A stretch of 64,000 nt of DNA from Stenotrophomonas lactitubi (GCF_002803515.1 NZ_PHQX01000001.1:3596001-3660000), one strand, 5' to 3'; numbered from the stretch's first letter, positions 16,082-25,275 are shown. Program-made: numbers and translations. Notes: generated by a model not told the origin, from the sequence alone.

Positions 16082-17002
16082 TCAAAAATCCCAGAACACC
16101 GGCACCCAGCGGAACGCCTGACCCTCGCGCGACACGCGACCCACCGACGGGAACGGCAGGTGCGTGGCCACCAGCATCTCGCCGGTACCGGCCAGCGCGT
16201 CGAGCAGTTCGATGCGCACGCGCGCCGCTTCTTCCGGGTCGTGCTCGAAGCCGTTGTGCCAGTTCGGTTGATCGAAACCGACCGCGAACACCGCATCACC
16301 CGCAAAGGTCAGCGCTTGGCCACCCGACGCAACGCGTACCACGCAGTGGCCCGGCGTGTGGCCACCAGTGCGGCGCGCGACTACACCCGGTGCGATCTCC
16401 TGCTCATCCTCGAAGGTATGCACGAAGCTGCCGTACTCGGCCCAGAAATGCGTGGCGGTCGCCCGCAGCGCGTCCGGGAACCCGTGCGGCATGTTGGTGC
16501 GGGTGAAGTCGGGCGATTTCCAGAACGCCACTTCCGATGCCGCGACGTGGATCTTCAGGTCCGGCCGCAGCTGCGCTTTCACACCGTCCACCAGCAGGCC
16601 GCCGATGTGATCCATGTGCATGTGGGTGATCACCACATCGGTGATCTCGCCCAGGTCGATGCCGGCGGCGCCGAGGCGACGGATCAACTGGCCAGCGCGC
16701 GGCAGCTGCAGGTCCGGGTCCATGCCCAGGCCGGCATCGATCAGGATGGTGCGCTCACCGCTGTGCACCACCATCACGTTCAACGCCCAGTCGAAAGCAT
16801 CCTGTGGCAGGTACATCTCGTCGAACCATTCGGCACGCTCGGATGCCTGCACGTTATGGCCGAGCATCTGCGTCGGCAACGGCAGCACGCCGTCGCTGAC
16901 CACGAGCACGTCGATGTCACCGACTTTCAGTGCATAGCGCGAGGGAACAAGCTCGTCGAGTGCGGGTGCGGCGTGGGTAGTGGTGTTTTCCAGGCTGAAC
17001 AT
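16082..17002 (-). CDS. Metallo-beta-lactamase-fold hydrolase
   Basis: 306 residues with the zinc motif HMHMDH (His127, His129, Asp131, His132), a further GGHTPGH site and a C-terminal THLPFPS. It falls with the lactonase/quorum-quenching-like MBL-fold proteins rather than true beta-lactamases. No clear signal peptide, so it is probably cytoplasmic. GGAGA precedes the ATG at 17002. It lies upstream of the exported hydrolase on the same strand. Confidence 0.85.
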   Translation of the reverse strand: MFSLENTTTHAAPALDELVPSRYALKVGDIDVLVVSDGVLPLPTQMLGHNVQASERAEWFDEMYLPQDAFDWALNVMVVHSGERTILIDAGLGMDPDLQLPRAGQLIRRLGAAGIDLGEITDVVITHMHMDHIGGLLVDGVKAQLRPDLKIHVAASEVAFWKSPDFTRTNMPHGFPDALRATATHFWAEYGSFVHTFEDEQEIAPGVVARRTGGHTPGHCVVRVASGGQALTFAGDAVFAVGFDQPNWHNGFEHDPEEAARVRIELLDALAGTGEMLVATHLPFPSVGRVSREGQAFRWVPVFWDF

Positions 17003-17316
17003 GAGGCGGTCTCCACGAAGGTTGGCTGGCAGGCAAACAGGCAGGCAGGGCTGGCTGGCATTTCCGGGCCAAGCCTTCGCGCGGCGCAGGGCAAGGCACT
17101 GCCGGGGCAGCAATGCCCCGCAGCACAGCACCGCGTGGTTCGATTGAAGGCGACGTCCACGAACTGTCGTGGGCCCGGAGCACGGCAAGGGCCGTGTGGG
17201 ATCAGCGTAGGCAACGCAGGGAGTGCGCAGTAGACCCCCAGGCGGGCTCGCGATGTTGCCTTCCGGGAAGCAGTGGGCACGTTGCCCGCTTCGGCAGGCG
17301 GCGGCCGCTCACTCAG
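17003..17316. other. Intergenic stretch without a recognisable gene
   Basis: 314 bp upstream of the MBL-fold gene. It presumably contains that gene's promoter, but no convincing motif, repeat or coding frame is visible. Confidence 0.5.
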
Positions 17317-17733
17317 TCAGGGCGCAAGCAGCGCCACGATGGCCTTTGGCAGAAACAATGCTGCGGCAACAGCCACCGACAGGATCAGCACAACCTTGAC
17401 TGTCAGCGGGCGACGACGCGGGTTGCTGAAGTGCAGGCGTAGATCGCGCAACTCCGCTTCCAGAGCGCGACGTTCACTCGCCCCGCGCTGCTGTGGGGCG
17501 GACAACTGCCGCTCCACCTCGCGCAGGCGCTTCATCAGCTCCCGCGCAGGTGTTGTCCGCAGTATCTGCTGGTCAATTGCCTGCAAGCGCAGCGACAGCG
17601 GCATCAGCGCCTCCGCGAACTGCTCCGCAGGCAGCTGCCTGGCAGCAAGTCGGGCCGCTTCGAGATTGATCTCGGCTTGCAGCGCAGCACGCTGGGCATG
17701 CAGCCGTTCAAGCCGGTTTCCACGCAGACCCAT
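17317..17733 (-). CDS. Coiled-coil protein with C-terminal membrane anchor, 138 aa
   Basis: A long charged helical segment (about residues 1-105, LERLHAQRAALQAEINLEAARL and similar) is followed by a basic stretch and one C-terminal hydrophobic helix (about 115-135), suggesting a tail-anchored inner-membrane protein. AAGGAG precedes the ATG. It starts 14 bp after the stop of the secreted esterase, so the two form an operon. The role is unknown. Confidence 0.72.
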   Translation of the reverse strand: MGLRGNRLERLHAQRAALQAEINLEAARLAARQLPAEQFAEALMPLSLRLQAIDQQILRTTPARELMKRLREVERQLSAPQQRGASERRALEAELRDLRLHFSNPRRRPLTVKVVLILSVAVAAALFLPKAIVALLAP

Positions 17734-17747
17734 TGTTGCTCCTTGAC

Positions 17748-18812
17748 TCAGCCGTCCTTGCCCATCATCCAACGAATTGCCTGCGGAAACGAGGTCTTCC
17801 AGTCGTCCGGATAGAAATGGCCACCGCCATGCGTACGCGAACGTAGTTCGTTGCCATCGCTGAACAGCGCGCGGAAGTCCGCACTCATCTTCTGGTTGGC
17901 CGGCCCTTCCTGTTCGCCGTTGATGACGAACACCCGCTTGCCGCGTGCACTGCTCTGCGTAGGCACCGCCTGGCGCCAACCGCCCGGCGACACCAGCAAT
18001 GCACCGGAGTAGTCATCCGGGTGCTGCGCCAGCAGCGCACCCGCATGCTGTGAACCCTGCGAGAAACCCATCAGATAAACCTGCTTGCGGTCGATGCACT
18101 GGCGTGCGGCCAGTTCATCCAGCCCCTTCTGCACCACCTTGTGCGTGCCTTCATAGGGGCCGGTCCAACTGAAGCTGTCGAACGACTCGCGCATCTCCGT
18201 ACCGTTGATGCCCAGCAGCACCACACCAGCGTCCGCCAGCGGCTGCTTGCTGCTGTCCAGGCGGCCGTTGATGCCGTAGCCGTGCAGCCACACCAGTACC
18301 GGCGCACAGGCCGTCATCGCAACACTCTTGGAAGGTTGCAGTACCGAGATGGCGCCCACCTTGCCTGCAGATACCTGCGCATAGCGCGCCTGCGTGTTGC
18401 CCAGCACCCGCTTGAAGAATGACGTTGCGCGCAGGTGCTCGAAGTCATCGTTGTCGGCCAGCGCGGGCGCGAACCACATGCCACGCTCGTCGGCTTCACG
18501 AAGATAGCGCTCGGCAAGCGCATCGTCACCGCGGCGAGCGAACAATGCCGCTGCACGGTACGGCGCCAATGCCAACGTTGCGTCTTCGCGGCTTGCCGCC
18601 AGATAGAGCGCCAGTGACTGCAGCAGCGTGGCGTCGTCCTCTTCAGCCTTTTCCATCAATTCCTGCGCATCATCGGCATTGATCAAGGCATTCAGCACAG
18701 GGCTGATCGACTTGAACGCGATGGTCGACGCGCTGTCCTGTTCGTTGGCAAGTGCGGTTGGTGCACACGCAGCGAGCGCCATGAAAACAGCGAGAGCAGA
18801 CAGCTTTGGCAT
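17748..18812 (-). CDS. Exported alpha/beta-hydrolase esterase
   Basis: 354 residues with an N-terminal signal sequence whose LAAC could be a lipobox. A helical repeat-like region (about 40-140) follows, then a hydrolase domain with the nucleophile in GFSQGS and a HGGGHFY C-terminal His region. It is of the PHB-depolymerase/phospholipase-carboxylesterase type. The ATG at 18812 has GGAAG at proper spacing; ATG 18818 overlaps that site. Confidence 0.82.
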   Translation of the reverse strand: MPKLSALAVFMALAACAPTALANEQDSASTIAFKSISPVLNALINADDAQELMEKAEEDDATLLQSLALYLAASREDATLALAPYRAAALFARRGDDALAERYLREADERGMWFAPALADNDDFEHLRATSFFKRVLGNTQARYAQVSAGKVGAISVLQPSKSVAMTACAPVLVWLHGYGINGRLDSSKQPLADAGVVLLGINGTEMRESFDSFSWTGPYEGTHKVVQKGLDELAARQCIDRKQVYLMGFSQGSQHAGALLAQHPDDYSGALLVSPGGWRQAVPTQSSARGKRVFVINGEQEGPANQKMSADFRALFSDGNELRSRTHGGGHFYPDDWKTSFPQAIRWMMGKDG

Positions 18813-18888
18813 GGACATCTTCCGTGATTGCGGCGACGCGCGGGGCGCGCAGTCTAGCAACCTCGGGGCCGATCAGATCAACGTGCGC

Positions 18889-19188
18889 TCAACCGTAGGC
18901 AGGATGGCTGCCGGTAAGCACGCCCATCGAGAACGCGTAGCCCGCTTCTTCCAGCAACAGCCGCATGCGCAGCTCAGCGCGGCGCGGAACGCAGAGCCCG
19001 CTGGGTGCGTACAACGCATAGACGAAGCCGGCACCCTCCACATGCTCGCGCCGGACCGAACAGTTGTTGGTCTCTGCGGCATCGGACCACACGGCCCGCA
19101 GCTTCTCCGGGCCGATGGACTGGCCGTTGCGCAGGCGGAATGTCAGCCAGCGCACGCCCAGCGGCGGATGATAGGTCAGGTTAGCCAT
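18889..19188 (-). CDS. Hypothetical protein, 99 aa
   Basis: Soluble, slightly basic protein with no signal peptide; AAGG lies 6 nt before the ATG at 19188. It has three Cys and a YALYAPSG stretch. No family is recognised. Confidence 0.6.
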   Translation of the reverse strand: MANLTYHPPLGVRWLTFRLRNGQSIGPEKLRAVWSDAAETNNCSVRREHVEGAGFVYALYAPSGLCVPRRAELRMRLLLEEAGYAFSMGVLTGSHPAYG

Positions 19189-19290
19189 TGCGCACCTTCA
19201 ATACGGCAGCGGAGCTGGTTCAGGACGCAAGGTCGCTGAAAAGACATGACGCTCGCTTCCATTGGGATTCGAGCATACGCCTGCGCAATG

Positions 19291-19503
19291 TCACTCCAGA
19301 CTGCGACCCGCCAGTGCGGTCTCCTCGATCCGTTTCGCGCAGACGAAGACAAACGCCTCGTCCTGCTGCACCTTCAGGAACGAATCCAGCCAGCGCGCAG
19401 CGGCGCCGCGGTTGCCGATCACACCGCCCAGTTCCTCAGTGAGGCAACGGGCACACTCCATGCCACCCGGACTGGGTGCCTGGCAGGCGCGGCATCGCGC
19501 CAT
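19291..19503 (-). CDS. Small zinc-ribbon-like protein, 70 aa
   Basis: The ATG at 19503 follows AAGGA at 8-nt spacing. Two close CxxC pairs at the N-terminus (CRAC and CARC, 13 residues apart) look like a treble-clef or ribbon zinc site, followed by a helical segment. Upstream in-frame ATGs exist but lack a ribosome site. Confidence 0.55.
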   Translation of the reverse strand: MARCRACQAPSPGGMECARCLTEELGGVIGNRGAAARWLDSFLKVQQDEAFVFVCAKRIEETALAGRSLE

Positions 19504-19645
19504 CGTCGTCGTCCTTGCCGGTCGGCACTGGTACATGATCTTCGTCATCAGGCTTACCGCGCGGGCATGGGATGGCATCAGCGCTCTTCCAGAACGTTGG
19601 ACAGAGGAAAGCCGCGCAACGCGCGGCCTTTTCTTTGCTTACTGC

Positions 19646-19867
19646 TCAGCGACGGGCGTCGCGGCCCGGCTCGCTCTTCTGTTCCTGTCCGGACTTCTGC
19701 GGGCCACCTGGCTGGTCGTCCTGCTGCTGTTCCTGCTGGCCCGTTTTGCCATCCTGCTTCTGCTCGCCACCCAGTTCGTTGCCATCGGTCTGCCCCTGCT
19801 GGGCGGCCTGCCGGGTATCGGTCGAGGCGTTGTTGCGGTCGGTCTGGCCTTGCGTGTTGTTGTTCAT
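19646..19867 (-). CDS. Small Gln/Gly/Asp-rich disordered protein
   Basis: 73 residues, almost entirely polar (N, Q, G, D, K, R), without hydrophobic segments. GGAGCAAGAC precedes the ATG. Composition resembles hydrophilin-like stress proteins, but no family is certain. Confidence 0.55.
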   Translation of the reverse strand: MNNNTQGQTDRNNASTDTRQAAQQGQTDGNELGGEQKQDGKTGQQEQQQDDQPGGPQKSGQEQKSEPGRDARR

Positions 19868-20037
19868 GTCTTGCTCCACCGCAGCCATCTGCTGCAACGC
19901 CACTGTGTGCTTCGGCCGGTTACGCAGCTGCATCGGATCGTGCGAATAATGAACAGCCGCCATGAACGGACCGGCAGCACCAACACAGGGTGCTGACACG
20001 CGGAGGTATACGTTGGCGTTCCAACAGGAGAAGTCTC

Positions 20038-20340
20038 ATGGAACGCACCACCAACAAGGACTTCGTTGACGTCGAACGCGAGCTGCAGCACTGGCAGGCC
20101 GCATTCCAGACGGGCGATCTGCCCGCCATCAACTTCCGCCACGAGGTTGCACCGGTCATCCGCCTGGCGTGCGATATCTACGTCCGCAACCCACACGGCA
20201 CGCGCACGGCGTGGCTCACCGACCTGCAGTCACGGCTCGCACTGCGCACCAGCCTGCGTGGCCACCCGGGGTCGGCGGAAATGGCGATGGGCTGCTGGGC
20301 CCGCCTGTCCGGGCCGGCGCTGCTTCCGCAAGCGGGCTGA
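20038..20340 (+). CDS. Hypothetical protein, 100 aa
   Basis: AGGAG lies 7 nt before the ATG at 20038. Mixed alpha protein with an N-terminal amphipathic helix; no signal peptide or membrane segment. Family not recognised. Confidence 0.65.
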   Translation: MERTTNKDFVDVERELQHWQAAFQTGDLPAINFRHEVAPVIRLACDIYVRNPHGTRTAWLTDLQSRLALRTSLRGHPGSAEMAMGCWARLSGPALLPQAG

Positions 20341-20357
20341 CAGACTCTGCGGGCAGA

Positions 20358-20843
20358 TCACTCCTGTCCGGCAAGCAGGTTGCCTTCCTGCATCAGTTGA
20401 TCGTTCAGGTTGTTCACCAGCGCAATGACAGCATCGGCCAGGGCACGCGCATCGGCGATGGAGCCATGGAAGGCGATGCGGGTGCCCTCCACCTTCACTT
20501 CCGCCAATGAAAGCTGCGACGCCAGCGTGGCGCTTTGCTGCAGGAAGCGATCAGTCCACTGCTCATCGGGCGCCTGGTCCAGCAGCGCAGTGATCGCTTC
20601 ATCGGCAGCCGAATCCACCTGCTGGTGAAGCCGAGGCACGTCGAACCCAACGATCCGCGGCAGTCTGGACGTGCTCACGTACTTCCCCAAGGGTGTGCAG
20701 AAGACCAGTATCGCGTCACCACGCACCCCGTGCGAACCGCCCGACGTGAACCGTTCATCCTGGCGGCCTTGGCTTGCCTGCTCGGAAAGTACCTGTGTCG
20801 ATTTCAGGGTTCCTTGCACGTCAATGAAAGGAAGGCCGGCCAA
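20358..20843 (-). CDS. Hypothetical protein, about 155-161 aa
   Basis: The coding frame looks genuine (balanced composition, amphipathic helices near the C-terminus). The start is unclear: only TTG 20843 or GTG 20819 are available after an in-frame stop, and neither has a good ribosome site. The 5' end may have been lost or altered. Confidence 0.5.
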   Translation of the reverse strand: MAGLPFIDVQGTLKSTQVLSEQASQGRQDERFTSGGSHGVRGDAILVFCTPLGKYVSTSRLPRIVGFDVPRLHQQVDSAADEAITALLDQAPDEQWTDRFLQQSATLASQLSLAEVKVEGTRIAFHGSIADARALADAVIALVNNLNDQLMQEGNLLAGQE

Positions 20844-20861
20844 GCAGGTGGGCTATCGCCG

Positions 20862-21515
20862 ATGGACAACCCGATGACCCCGATCCTGACCGCATTCAAG
20901 CATTCCCCGGACCGTGGGCAGGGTCTGGCCCGCGACATGCGCGTGCGCTGGGCGCTGGAGGAGCTGGGCGTGGCGTACGACGTCCATCTGCTCTCCTTCG
21001 AGGAGATGAAGCAGCCGGCACACCTGGCGCGGCATCCCTTCGGGCAGATTCCCACCTACGAGGATGACGAGCTTGTGCTGTTTGAGTCAGGCGCGATTGT
21101 CCTGCACCTGGCCGAACAGCATACCGGGTTGCTGCCCGCCGATGCGAGCGCACGCATGCGTGCGATCACCTGGATGTTCGCCGCACTGAACACCGTGGAG
21201 CCGCCGATCGTCGAACGCTCGATGGCGTGGGTGCTGGAACGCGAGCAGCCCTGGTATGCGCAGCGGCTGGTGATGCTCGACGAACGCGTGCGCAGGCGGC
21301 TGGGCGAGTTGTCCGCGCGACTGGGTGATGCGCAGTGGCTGGACGGAGACTTCAGCGCCGGCGACCTGTTGATGGTGTCGGTACTGCTGCGGCTGCAGAG
21401 CAGCGGCATCGTCGATGAGTATCCCGTGTTGGCCGCCTACATCGTCCGCGCGACGGAGCGGCCGGCGTACCAGCGCGCGTTCGCCGCGCAGCTGGCCGTG
21501 TTCCAGAACCAGTAG
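20862..21515 (+). CDS. Glutathione S-transferase family protein
   Basis: 217 residues. The N-terminal thioredoxin-like domain includes the HPFGQIPTYEDDELVLFESGAI region (cis-Pro and Ser contacts for glutathione). The C-terminal all-alpha domain has the WLDGDFSAGDLLMVSVL motif. It is a cytosolic GST of unassigned substrate. ATG 20862 or 20874 could start it. Confidence 0.88.
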   Translation: MDNPMTPILTAFKHSPDRGQGLARDMRVRWALEELGVAYDVHLLSFEEMKQPAHLARHPFGQIPTYEDDELVLFESGAIVLHLAEQHTGLLPADASARMRAITWMFAALNTVEPPIVERSMAWVLEREQPWYAQRLVMLDERVRRRLGELSARLGDAQWLDGDFSAGDLLMVSVLLRLQSSGIVDEYPVLAAYIVRATERPAYQRAFAAQLAVFQNQ

Positions 21516-21534
21516 CTCCACGCCATGCGTGGAG
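21512..21534. repeat. SMAG-type palindrome
   Basis: GTAG followed by an 8-bp stem (CTCCACGC/GCGTGGAG) around CAT, immediately after the GST stop. It may serve as a 3'-end hairpin for that gene. Confidence 0.75.
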
Positions 21535-21664
21535 AACGCCATCTGCACACTGCAACCATTCCCCAGCGAATGGTGAACACCCAGTAAAACGTGCATCCCG
21601 CGGCATATCCATCGTCATGCACCATCGCCTACGCTCCGGTTTCGCCACTGCCCGGAACCGGATC

Positions 21665-21985
21665 ATGCCCCTGATTGCCGTCGCACTTGCCTCCGCACTC
21701 TCCGCCCTGCCCGACATTGCCTGGGAACGCGAGCGATCCGAAGATGCGCACCAGCTCACGCTGTGCCAGATCCACCGCGATCAACTGATGGATCGTGCAG
21801 AGAACATGGACACGCACCAGCAGGCCAAAGCGGTCTGCGATCTGCTGGCACGCGAATACAGGCAGAAGTGGGACTTCGACGCGCACGATGCGCTCGCAGC
21901 ACAGGCGGTGGATATCGACGAGCTGGTGCGGCGCGGAGATGCGGTCGAAGTGCCCCCGGGCAAAGCGGATTACGTTTTTGATTGA
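21665..21985 (+). CDS. Small exported hypothetical protein
   Basis: About 106 residues from ATG 21665, beginning with a signal peptide (MPLIAVALASALSALPDIA). An alternative ATG at 21617 would give a longer basic leader. The mature part is charged and helical with two cysteines. Confidence 0.6.
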   Translation: MPLIAVALASALSALPDIAWERERSEDAHQLTLCQIHRDQLMDRAENMDTHQQAKAVCDLLAREYRQKWDFDAHDALAAQAVDIDELVRRGDAVEVPPGKADYVFD

Positions 21986-22022
21986 TGCCGACGGCACCAC
22001 CAGCACCAACACCGGCCAATGC

Positions 22023-22400
22023 TTATTCCCTGAAGAGGCCTGCAAAGGTCTGGATCACGATCTTGCCATCGCGGACGATGAGCGTATCGGTCGCCATGAT
22101 TGCGTTCTTCGCGCGCCAGCGGATGTAGGCGGTCTCACCATGGACTGCCAGCTCATCGATGGTGATGTTGCGCGTGCCGTCCGGGAAGTAGTCGCGGTAG
22201 ACCTGCACGAAGGTCTCGTGGATTTCTGCATGCCCTTTGATCACAGACCCCGTCCCATTGATGATGATGGCGTCCGTCGCGTAGTCCGCCAGGGTCCGGT
22301 CCACATCGCCCAGACGGAAGGCCTCCAGATGCCGGTCCAGCACCATGCGGGTTTGTGACGACTGCTCGGTGAGATTCTGCGGAAGCGTTTGCGTGGTCAT
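22023..22400 (-). CDS. SnoaL/NTF2-like protein
   Basis: 125 residues in the NTF2-like cone fold pattern (HLEAFRLGDVDRTLADYATDAIIINGTG, later HGETAYIRWRAKN). Such proteins act as small isomerases or binding proteins. It diverges from the lysR gene at 22525. Confidence 0.8.
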   Translation of the reverse strand: MTTQTLPQNLTEQSSQTRMVLDRHLEAFRLGDVDRTLADYATDAIIINGTGSVIKGHAEIHETFVQVYRDYFPDGTRNITIDELAVHGETAYIRWRAKNAIMATDTLIVRDGKIVIQTFAGLFRE

Positions 22401-22492
22401 GGCATATCCAGAATGGGGAGAGGCGCCGCCTGTCTGGCGGCACGGCTAGGATCGGGGCGCCTGCCGTTTCCCGGTAGTCATCAATCGGTTGA

Positions 22493-22504
22493 ATCACTTG
22501 TGAT
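22493..22504. promoter_or_regulatory. Candidate LysR operator
   Basis: ATCAC-TT-GTGAT is a perfect 5-bp inverted repeat between the divergent SnoaL and lysR genes, followed by further TGATTGATT half-site-like sequence. Confidence 0.45.
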
Positions 22505-22524
22505 GATTGATTGAGAATGCCCCC

Positions 22525-23439
22525 ATGGAGACCTTGTCCAACCTTGAGTGTTTTGCCCGCGCGGCGGCCACGGGAAGCTTCTCCTCGGCCGCAAAGCAGC
22601 TGGGGCTGACACCTTCAGCGGTCAGCCGCAATGTCGCGATGCTTGAGCGGAATCTTGCGGTCCGGCTCTTTCACCGGACCACCCGCAAGCTGACACTGAC
22701 CGAAGCCGGGGAGCGCTTGGCGGACTCGATCCGGTCCAACCTCGAGGGCCTGCAGGATGCGATTGCCGAAGCCTCGGACCAGCAGCAGGAGCCCTCGGGT
22801 GTCCTCAAGGTCAGCATGGCGAGCGTGTTCGGCATGGATTACGTCCTGCCCCTCCTGCCTGGCTTCCTCGCGGCGTACCCGAAGATCAGGATCGACTGGC
22901 AGCTGGACAACCGGCATGTCGACCTGGTTGCTGAAGGTTACGACGCGGCGATAGGGCGAGGCTCTGAGCTCACTCCGGGCACCATCTCCAGGACGCTCGC
23001 CCGCGTGCGCATCGTGGCAGTCGCATCGCCCGCCTACATGAAGGCACGGCGCCCTCCAGCGTCGCCACAGGACCTCGCCGGACTCGACCTGATCGACATG
23101 CGCTCGACGCGCACGGGGCGACTCGTGCAATGGATGCTGCGGGACGAACACGGCAACGAAGCCGTGTCCCCTGTTGGTGAGCGGATCATCTTCGACGACC
23201 CCGGCGGCCTGTGCAAAGCAGCCGCGCTCGGCCTTGGCGCCGCCTTCGTGGCGACCTCGCATGCCCTGCCCTACCTGCAGCGCGGCGAGCTGATTCAACT
23301 GCTGCCGAACTGGTCAGCCGACGGCGGACCGATCTCCATCTACTACGCCAATCGCCGCTACCTGCCGCCGAAGACGCGGGTCTTTATCGACTACGTTGCC
23401 GGCGCATTCCGGGATCAGGATCTGGCGGGGAGATTCTGA
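22525..23439 (+). CDS. LysR-family regulator
   Basis: 304 residues with the N-terminal HTH (about 1-60, GSFSSAAKQLGLTPSAVSRNVAMLERNL) and a LysR effector domain of the DsdC/AaeR-like type. ATG 22525 is preferred over TTG 22507. Probably controls the divergent SnoaL-like gene. Confidence 0.9.
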   Translation: METLSNLECFARAAATGSFSSAAKQLGLTPSAVSRNVAMLERNLAVRLFHRTTRKLTLTEAGERLADSIRSNLEGLQDAIAEASDQQQEPSGVLKVSMASVFGMDYVLPLLPGFLAAYPKIRIDWQLDNRHVDLVAEGYDAAIGRGSELTPGTISRTLARVRIVAVASPAYMKARRPPASPQDLAGLDLIDMRSTRTGRLVQWMLRDEHGNEAVSPVGERIIFDDPGGLCKAAALGLGAAFVATSHALPYLQRGELIQLLPNWSADGGPISIYYANRRYLPPKTRVFIDYVAGAFRDQDLAGRF

Positions 23440-23610
23440 GGGATTTCGCCTGGGAGTATTCTTGAATCTGCCGCGGTCGCTGAAGTGCACAGGCGCGGGC
23501 GCGGCGGGGCGCTTCAAGCACGGCTCGGCGCCGCTCGTCCCTGTCCTGGCGATCCAGTGCAGTGCGGCGCGGTCAGGTGGTAGCATGCGGCCCCACATGG
23601 AGCGCGAAGA

Positions 23611-24681
23611 ATGGGCACGCAGCAACGAATGGACTCGCTACAGTGCCTGCGCGGCGTGGCAGCGCTTGCCGTAGTTCTGTTCCATCTCCGCGGTGTCGAA
23701 ATCAAATACCTGCAAGGCCCGGCGATGCTCGACGCGGTGGCAAGGTATGCCGATGCCGGGGTCGATCTGTTCTTCGTGGTGTCTGGCTTCGTGATGACCA
23801 CCATCGCCGCCGGTCGTTATACGAAGGCGGGCGCGAGTGCGCAGTTCCTGGTCAAGCGTGCCTGGCGTGTGCTGCCGATGTACTGGATCTTCACCACCCT
23901 CGTCGTGGCGCTGATGGCAGTGGTTCCCTCAATGGTGAACAGTTCGTATGCCGGCCAGAGCGTGCTGGCCTCCTATCTGCTGATTCCTCACGCCCAGTTG
24001 CCCGTACTGACGGTGGGCTGGACGCTGGTGCATGAGGCCTACTTCTATCTGGTGTTCGCCGGTGTCATCGCGTTTGTACCGGAGCGCTTCGTGCCGGCCT
24101 TTCTGTTGCTCTGGGCAGCAGCCATCGGCGTTGCGCCATGGTTGCCGCCAGGTCCGACTACGCCGGCCCACGTTCTTGTCACCAACCCGCTGACCTATGA
24201 ATTCATCGCCGGTGCCCTGCTCGGGCTTTACTGGCGTCATATCCCGGCACGGCTGGGATTGCCGTTGGTCGTCGCTGGCGTCGCAGTCGCCGTGTCTGCA
24301 GCGGTGGCGCTACCTGAGGCAGGACCAGCGACAATGGCCGTCGGCACTCGGGTCGCATGCTTTGGCAGTGCTGCTGTGCTTCTGCTGGCTGGCGCTGTTG
24401 TCTGGGAAGCCAGGGGCGGGTTGCAGGCGCCGCGCTGGCTGACTCTGCTGGGCGATTCGTCCTATTCGCTGTACTTGACCCACATCTTTGTCATATCAGC
24501 CATGGGGCGCGCCTGGGCAATGCTCTCGCCGGCGCCTGGCTGGGCCGGGCACTTGATGTTCGTGGTGGTAAGCGCGTTCGCTTGCTGCGTCGCAGGCTAC
24601 ATCGTGCACGCTCTGCTTGAGCGTCCTCTGCTTGCGCTACCCAAGCGCTGGGGCGCGGCGCGGAGACAGCAGGCAAGCTAG
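23611..24681 (+). CDS. Acyltransferase-3 (OafA/YrhL-like) membrane protein
   Basis: 356 residues with about ten transmembrane helices and the family's N-terminal RGVAALAVVLFHL. The catalytic-type histidine lies in the FFVVSGFV/H region, and YSLYLTHIF sits near the C-terminus. Such enzymes O-acylate surface polysaccharide or lipid. It is the last intact host gene before the prophage. Confidence 0.87.
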   Translation: MGTQQRMDSLQCLRGVAALAVVLFHLRGVEIKYLQGPAMLDAVARYADAGVDLFFVVSGFVMTTIAAGRYTKAGASAQFLVKRAWRVLPMYWIFTTLVVALMAVVPSMVNSSYAGQSVLASYLLIPHAQLPVLTVGWTLVHEAYFYLVFAGVIAFVPERFVPAFLLLWAAAIGVAPWLPPGPTTPAHVLVTNPLTYEFIAGALLGLYWRHIPARLGLPLVVAGVAVAVSAAVALPEAGPATMAVGTRVACFGSAAVLLLAGAVVWEARGGLQAPRWLTLLGDSSYSLYLTHIFVISAMGRAWAMLSPAPGWAGHLMFVVVSAFACCVAGYIVHALLERPLLALPKRWGAARRQQAS

Positions 24682-24808
24682 CCGCCTGGGCGATCAGGCC
24701 AAAGATGAGCCGCCCGCAGGCGGCTTGTCGGAGGCGCGGAGTTCGTTACAGGCTGGGCAGTCCAGATCGGGCTACGTCGAAGTAGTCACCGGTCATCTCG
24801 ATGTCGGC

Positions 24809-25018
24809 ATGTCCAGCGCTTGGCAACGCTTCAGTCGCATGGCGATGAGCGAGAGAGTAATCGCCGAGGATGAGCGGTTCTCGATGCACGGTCGAAAGCA
24901 CCGGGAAATTACCGACACCGAGGGCAACCGTGGCGACAAGCAGGATGCGGCCGGGCACAAATCGCCAACCACTACGGGTCGCTACGATCACGACGTGCCA
25001 GTCGTGAAACCACCGCGC
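24809..25018 (+). pseudogene. Remnant of a tyrosine-recombinase (integrase) C-terminus
   Basis: In frame from 24809 the translation gives a recognisable integrase tail: AEDERFSMHGRKHREITDTE (HxxR-box region), AAGHKSP (the GH box) and TTGRYDHDVPVVKP with the nucleophile-like Tyr. No upstream catalytic core remains. It abuts the tRNA 3' fragment, so it looks like the debris of an earlier element integrated at the same site. Confidence 0.7.
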
Positions 25019-25055
25019 GAGCGCCGATTCTTCCCGGCAATTTTCCCTGCGGCAC

Positions 25056-25093
25056 AAAAAAGGCACCTGGGCAGAAGCCTAAGTGCCTTTTTT
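25056..25093. terminator. Bidirectional terminator beside the tRNA fragment
   Basis: AAAAAAGGCAC at 25056-25066 pairs with GTGCCTTTTTT at 25083-25093, with an inner GGGC/GCCT extension. With A/T runs on both sides it can end transcription in either direction. It was probably the terminator of the original tRNA gene. Confidence 0.85.
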
Positions 25094-25137
25094 GGTGGGC
25101 CCACCAGGATTCGAACCTGGAACCAAGGGATTATGAG
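25093..25137 (-). tRNA. attL: 3' fragment of a CAU-anticodon tRNA gene
   Basis: On - the sequence reads from the anticodon loop CTCATAA (25137-25131) through the 3' anticodon stem, variable loop, a perfect T-arm (CCAGG/CCTGG) and acceptor TGGGCCC to CCA at 25095-25093. The bases beyond 25137 (GAGGC) cannot pair with TCCCT, so the 5' part is absent. This is the displaced 3' end of tRNA-Met or tRNA-Ile2 (CAU) at the phage's left junction; the whole gene should be at attR. CGGTCACC occurs twice just inside the phage (25256-25263, 25267-25274), possibly arm sites. Confidence 0.85.
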
Positions 25138-25275
25138 GCCTCTATAAGGCTTCCACGCGCTTCCATAGGCGTCCCGACTTTAAGCTAAGTCGTTGATTTT
25201 CTCAGGCTGTGCGACCACCTGCGCCCATCATCGTCCACCTCTTTCCACGGACAAACGGTCACCGAGCGGTCACCA

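Noticed and set aside
25093..25137. Functional tRNA gene
   Set aside because: Only the 3' half is present; the bases 5' of the anticodon loop cannot form the anticodon stem, and no D-arm follows.
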